Source of the DNA: Salibacteraceae bacterium
Lineage (GTDB): Bacteria > Bacteroidota > Bacteroidia > Flavobacteriales_G > Salibacteraceae
Assembly (NCBI GenBank): GCA_023262195.1
Contig: JALRDM010000090.1
Location: 1 to 9,772, forward strand
Direction of reading: 5' to 3'
Length of the DNA: 9,772 nucleotides
Part shown: positions 6,440 through 9,772 of the stretch, piece by piece
Position numbering within the stretch: position 1 is the first letter of the stretch
Layout of the letters: every line of letters begins with the position of its first letter
Notes under the pieces: model-generated
What the model was told of the DNA's origin: nothing
Seen by the model: the letters and a program-made list of their open reading frames with translations, nothing else
Database searches by the model: none
Made by a program: the position numbers and the translations under genes

Positions 6440-7249
6440 ATGAAATCGTTGTTCACATATGGCACTCTTGTTTGTATCCTTTTGTGGACACCGCAATTAT
6501 CTGCACAGCACACAGACCTTGAAATATTTCGGGGAAACAAAGCCTATGAGAGTCAAGATTTAGACAAAGCTGAGGAACACTATCGCAATGCTTTGAGTGA
6601 AAACCCCAATTTATATAAGGGCACATACAACCTCGGTAACACCAGTTACAAGAAAGAAGACCTAGAGACGGCCTTATCTCAATATGAAAAAGCATATGGC
6701 CAGGCTGCTACGGATCATGAACGGGCCAATGCCATGCACAACTTGGGCAACACGCACATGCAGAGTGGAAAGTTTGAGGATGCGATTGAGGCTTACAAAA
6801 AAGCCTTGCGCCTTGAACCTAACGCAGATGACACACGATATAATTTAAGCTATGCTCAGCGCATGTTGAAGCAACAACAAAAGCAACAAGAGCAGCAGCA
6901 AGAAAATCAAGATCAGGACAAGCAGAAAAACAAGGAAGAGGAGAAAGAAAAGGATAAAAACGAGAATAACGAGAATAAAAACGAGGAAGACTCAGAGCAA
7001 GAAAATAGTGATGGTCAGGATAAAGACGAGGAGAAAGATGATGAGTCGGATTCTGACCGACAAGAAAAAAATGATGACCAACAAGAAGAGGATGAGAATA
7101 ACCAGAAACCTCAACCCAAACCGATCAATATTTCTGAGGAACAAGCCAAACAAATGTTAGAGGCCGCAAAAAATGAGGATCAACAGATTCAAATGGAGCT
7201 TAGAAAGCTAAAAAAGAACAATAGCAAAAACATAGATAAAGACTGGTGA
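6440..7249 (+). CDS. batC: BatC, exported TPR protein with charged low-complexity spacer
   Basis: The preferred start is ATG 6440, which gives a clean signal peptide (MKSLFTYGTLVCILLWTPQLSA, cut near 22) and 269 residues; an in-frame TTG at 6425 would overlap batB but adds only five residues before it. TPR repeats cover about residues 25-137, with YNLGNTSYKKEDLETALSQY and MHNLGNTHMQSGKFEDAIEA as the clearest units. A spacer at about 143-228 is made almost wholly of Q, E, K, D and N, and is likely disordered. A final conserved-looking segment, ISEEQAKQMLEAAKNEDQQI (231-250), follows and ends in KDW. TPR modules bind proteins, so BatC probably links Bat partners in the periplasm. The stop overlaps the batD GTG start as GTGA. 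Confidence 0.9.
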   Translation: MKSLFTYGTLVCILLWTPQLSAQHTDLEIFRGNKAYESQDLDKAEEHYRNALSENPNLYKGTYNLGNTSYKKEDLETALSQYEKAYGQAATDHERANAMHNLGNTHMQSGKFEDAIEAYKKALRLEPNADDTRYNLSYAQRMLKQQQKQQEQQQENQDQDKQKNKEEEKEKDKNENNENKNEEDSEQENSDGQDKDEEKDDESDSDRQEKNDDQQEEDENNQKPQPKPINISEEQAKQMLEAAKNEDQQIQMELRKLKKNNSKNIDKDW

Positions 7250-9027
7250 GACTTCTCTTCTTAATATCAGCAATTTGTATCTCAGCCGTGATAAATGCTC
7301 AAACGCTGACCGTAAAAGCGAGCAGCAACACCATTGGCTTAGGTCAACGCGTAAAACTCACCTATACCTTAGAGGGCAGCGATGGCAACAAATTTATCCA
7401 ACCAACCTTCGAGGGGTTCAGATTACTGAGTGGCCCGAATACCTCATCAATGAAGCAACTTGTGAATGGACGCTTCTCTAGCAGCAAGTCATTCTCTTTT
7501 GTTTTATTGGCAGAAAAACTTGGTGAACATACCATACCCTCAGCAAGTATAAAGGTGAAAGGGAATGTGATTAAAAGTGATCCCGTAACACTCAAAGTTG
7601 TAAAAAACACCCAGGCGAAAGCCAATAATCAAGCACCAAAGCAAGCTAAAAATTCAAGTGAGGTTGATCTAACCACGAACCTGTTTTTAAAACTTTTCGT
7701 GTCTAAACGTGATGTTTACGTGGGTGAACAATTTGTCGCCACGTATAAGCTTTATACTAATGTCAATATTCAAGACTATAGTGTCGAAAATCCTAGTAAT
7801 ACCGGCTTTTTTGCGGAGGAAATAGACCTTGAAGGAACCAATACTCGAACTCGTGAAGTGATCAACGGACAGCAATATGAAGTCTTTACTCTTAAGAAGA
7901 CGGTGCTTACAGCACAGCACGCAGGGGAGATTGAATTGAATCCTCTTAAAATGGATTTTGTGGTGCAACTGCGCACCAATCAACGCAGATCAATTTGGGA
8001 TCCCTGGGCCGGATTCAAAAACGTTTCATATTCTGCTCAAACCAACAGACAACGTATTAACGTTAAACAACTTCCCACAGCGGGCAAACCATCTGATTAC
8101 ACAGGAGCAGTCGGTGTATTTGATCTTAAAGTGGAGCAAGATCGATCTGAACTCAGTCTCAATGAAGCCGTAAACCTTAAAGTCGAAATTAGTGGAAAAG
8201 GAAACTTAAAACTTATTGGAGCACCCAACATCACCTTCCCACAAGATTTCGAAACCTATGACCCAAAGCTCAAAGAGTCTATCAGCAATAGCCAATCAGG
8301 CAGTCGAGGTAAAAAGACTTACGAGTATGTACTCATTCCTCGTTTCACAGGTCAATACGAAATTGATCCAATATCTATATCGTTTTTCAATCCCGAAAAA
8401 GGTTCCTACGAGCGAGTCACAAGCGATCCTATTGTAATAGATGTGGCAAAATCAATGGACGGTAAAGGATCAAATGAAGTAGCGTACATGGCACCAAAAA
8501 AAGAGGACGTGCAAATTCTTGGTAAGGATATCCGTTTTATAAAGGATTTAAGCACACCGCTTTCAGAACCAACAGATTCCTTCCTTGGCTCACCAACATT
8601 CATTGCGCTATCTGCACTACCGATAGCTTCCACTGCCCTAGCACTCATGCTGATCACGCGAATTCGTACACGGGAGTCTGACGCTATGTTTATGCGAAAA
8701 AGGAAGGCTAGCTCTGTGGCTAAGAAGCATCTTTCCACCGCGCATAAAGCAATTGATGAAAATGGATCGATTTTCTATGAAGAAATATTCAAAGCCTTAT
8801 ATGGTTATGTGGGTGATAAATTCAACATATCGGCAACAGATCTAAATAAGGAAAACATCAAAATTGTTTTGCTTGATAAAGGATTAAAGAAGGATTTAGT
8901 GCAAAATCTACTCGCAGCATTAGAAGAATGTGAAATAGCTCGTTTTGCACCAGGTCAAGCCATGGCTAAAGAGACTCTTTTGGCTCGTGGCGAATCACTA
9001 ATTCGAGAAATTGAAAATGAAGTATAA
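7246..9027 (+). CDS. batD: BatD, large exported protein with C-terminal membrane anchor
   Basis: This 593-residue protein starts at GTG 7246, overlapping the batC TGA by four bases; the resulting MRLLFLISAICISAVINA signal peptide (cut near 18) supports that start. The exported part (about 19-445) is beta-rich with repeated Ig-like segments, for example TLTVKASSNTIGLGQRVKL (20-38), LFVSKRDVYVGEQFVATYKL (150-169) and LKVEQDRSELSLNEAVNLKV (294-313). A membrane helix lies at about 450-470, followed by a basic RIRTRES...MRKRK stretch and a cytosolic helical tail (about 485-593). Length and layout fit the oxygen-tolerance BatD family. An NQAPKQAKN-type linker sits near 127-137. batE starts 11 nt before its stop. 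It probably scaffolds the periplasmic side of the Bat complex; its ligand is unknown. Confidence 0.92.
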   Translation: MRLLFLISAICISAVINAQTLTVKASSNTIGLGQRVKLTYTLEGSDGNKFIQPTFEGFRLLSGPNTSSMKQLVNGRFSSSKSFSFVLLAEKLGEHTIPSASIKVKGNVIKSDPVTLKVVKNTQAKANNQAPKQAKNSSEVDLTTNLFLKLFVSKRDVYVGEQFVATYKLYTNVNIQDYSVENPSNTGFFAEEIDLEGTNTRTREVINGQQYEVFTLKKTVLTAQHAGEIELNPLKMDFVVQLRTNQRRSIWDPWAGFKNVSYSAQTNRQRINVKQLPTAGKPSDYTGAVGVFDLKVEQDRSELSLNEAVNLKVEISGKGNLKLIGAPNITFPQDFETYDPKLKESISNSQSGSRGKKTYEYVLIPRFTGQYEIDPISISFFNPEKGSYERVTSDPIVIDVAKSMDGKGSNEVAYMAPKKEDVQILGKDIRFIKDLSTPLSEPTDSFLGSPTFIALSALPIASTALALMLITRIRTRESDAMFMRKRKASSVAKKHLSTAHKAIDENGSIFYEEIFKALYGYVGDKFNISATDLNKENIKIVLLDKGLKKDLVQNLLAALEECEIARFAPGQAMAKETLLARGESLIREIENEV

Positions 9028-9772
9028 ACTGCTCTTCTTGCTAGTGCCCTATTTTGCCACATTCACTCCGATCACAGCGAGTGAAAGCAATCATTATGAT
9101 GCACGTTTTGAGCAGGCCAACGGTGCCTATAAAATTGGAGCCTATGATTCCGCCAAAACCATTTACAATGAAATCTTGAGTAGCGGACTCACCTCGCCAG
9201 ATCTGCTTTACAATTTGGGTAATACTCACTATAAACTCGGTAATATTTCAAGTGCCATACTTTATTACGAGCGAGCGCATGAACTTTCTCCTTGGGACGT
9301 GGATATTCAATATAATCTGGCCACTGCAAAATCTCAAACCGCAGACAAAATGCAAAGCGTCACGCCAATGTTTATGACTCGATGGCTTAATGCCACAGCA
9401 TCTGCAACCACCAGCAATATTTGGGGCTGGTTGATCGTACTATTCATAACACTTGCATGCGTGGGGTTCTCCTTCTTCTTCTTGACCAGATCATCAGTCT
9501 TAAAACCAATTACTCTCATCGCCACAATGGCAATACTCGGTCTTGCTATCCTATCTTCAATTTTTGGCTATCGATCATACGTTTTGGAAGGTGTGCAAGA
9601 GGCGATTGTTTTTGCTCCTTCAGTGAACGTTAAGAGTGAACCATTGCCGAGCTCAACGGTGCTCTTCGTAGTTCATGAAGGCTTAAAGGTGGAAGTCTTG
9701 CAGGAGGAAGAAAGCTGGGTTCGCGTAAAATTTGAAGATGGCAACACAGGTTGGCTTCCAAGTCAGTCGATA
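9017..9772 (+). CDS. batE: BatE, TPR - membrane - SH3-like protein (3' truncated by window end)
   Basis: An open frame of 252 codons runs from ATG 9017 to the last base without a stop, so the gene continues past the window. It starts 11 nt inside batD. Features in order: a signal peptide (MKYKLLFLLVPYFATFTPITA), TPR-like repeats (about 27-105) with DLLYNLGNTHYKLGNISSAI, two membrane helices (about 136-156 and 163-184), and a bacterial SH3-like domain (about 195-252) with EAIVFAPSVNVKSEP and SWVRVKFEDGNTGWLP. This order is diagnostic for BatE, and only a few residues are probably missing because the SH3 GWLP motif normally lies close to the end. Its TPR motif YNLGNT is shared with BatC, suggesting related TPR units. 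It may couple the Bat complex to the cell wall or another periplasmic ligand (inference). Confidence 0.9.
   Translation, partial: MKYKLLFLLVPYFATFTPITASESNHYDARFEQANGAYKIGAYDSAKTIYNEILSSGLTSPDLLYNLGNTHYKLGNISSAILYYERAHELSPWDVDIQYNLATAKSQTADKMQSVTPMFMTRWLNATASATTSNIWGWLIVLFITLACVGFSFFFLTRSSVLKPITLIATMAILGLAILSSIFGYRSYVLEGVQEAIVFAPSVNVKSEPLPSSTVLFVVHEGLKVEVLQEEESWVRVKFEDGNTGWLPSQSI

Noticed and set aside
8406..8738. 110-residue minus-strand open frame inside batD
   Set aside because: It lies wholly opposite a well-supported batD reading frame, has no recognisable domain and a composition typical of an antisense shadow.
1580..9772. A novel phage-defence or otherwise undescribed system built on MoxR and vWA proteins
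   Set aside because: Gene order and domain content match the known Bacteroidota bat operon; no effector such as a nuclease or protease is present in the window.

Overview
The window looks chromosomal and comes from a member of the Bacteroidota, probably near the Flavobacteriales (the order is an inference). Three things point there: a ribosomal protein S16 with a long Glu/Ala-rich tail, start codons without clear Shine-Dalgarno sequences, and a complete Bat ('Bacteroides aerotolerance') operon in its usual gene order. Base composition is moderate to AT-leaning, and there is no sign of insertion sequences, phage, tRNA, rRNA or CRISPR.

Layout. Bases 1-1376 are read on the minus strand. They hold the first seven codons of an unidentified gene (1-22), rpsP for ribosomal protein S16 (216-881), and a small MazG-like NTP pyrophosphohydrolase (981-1376). 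The 3' part of rpsP and the sequence after its stop form one purine-rich low-complexity tract (about 103-307). It contains a 21-bp tandem duplication and an A AAA AAG heptamer with an open -1 frame behind it. Bases 1377-1579 are a divergent intergenic control region with several short inverted and direct repeats.

Bases 1580-9772 are a single plus-strand operon: moxR (AAA+ ATPase), a soluble DUF58/vWA protein, a 'mini-BatD' membrane protein, batA, batB, batC, batD and batE. batE runs off the window end without a stop. From the DUF58 gene onward, neighbours overlap by 4, 8 and 8 nt, are separated by 4 nt, then overlap by 4 and 11 nt, which suggests strong translational coupling.

How the genes fit together (family knowledge plus inference): MoxR ATPases act as chaperones or remodellers for von Willebrand A proteins. 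DUF58, BatA and BatB supply three vWA domains, all with intact MIDAS residues. BatC and BatE supply TPR repeats. BatD and the mini-BatD supply exported beta-rich domains anchored by one membrane helix. Together they resemble a cell-envelope assembly or stress complex. The aerotolerance label goes back to Bacteroides fragilis; the molecular function is still not established.

No wholly new system is evident. The points most worth a second look are the rpsP tail (slippery heptamer, repeat expansion, purine tract past the stop), the shared tail architecture of BatD and the unnamed mini-BatD, and the repeat-rich divergent control region.
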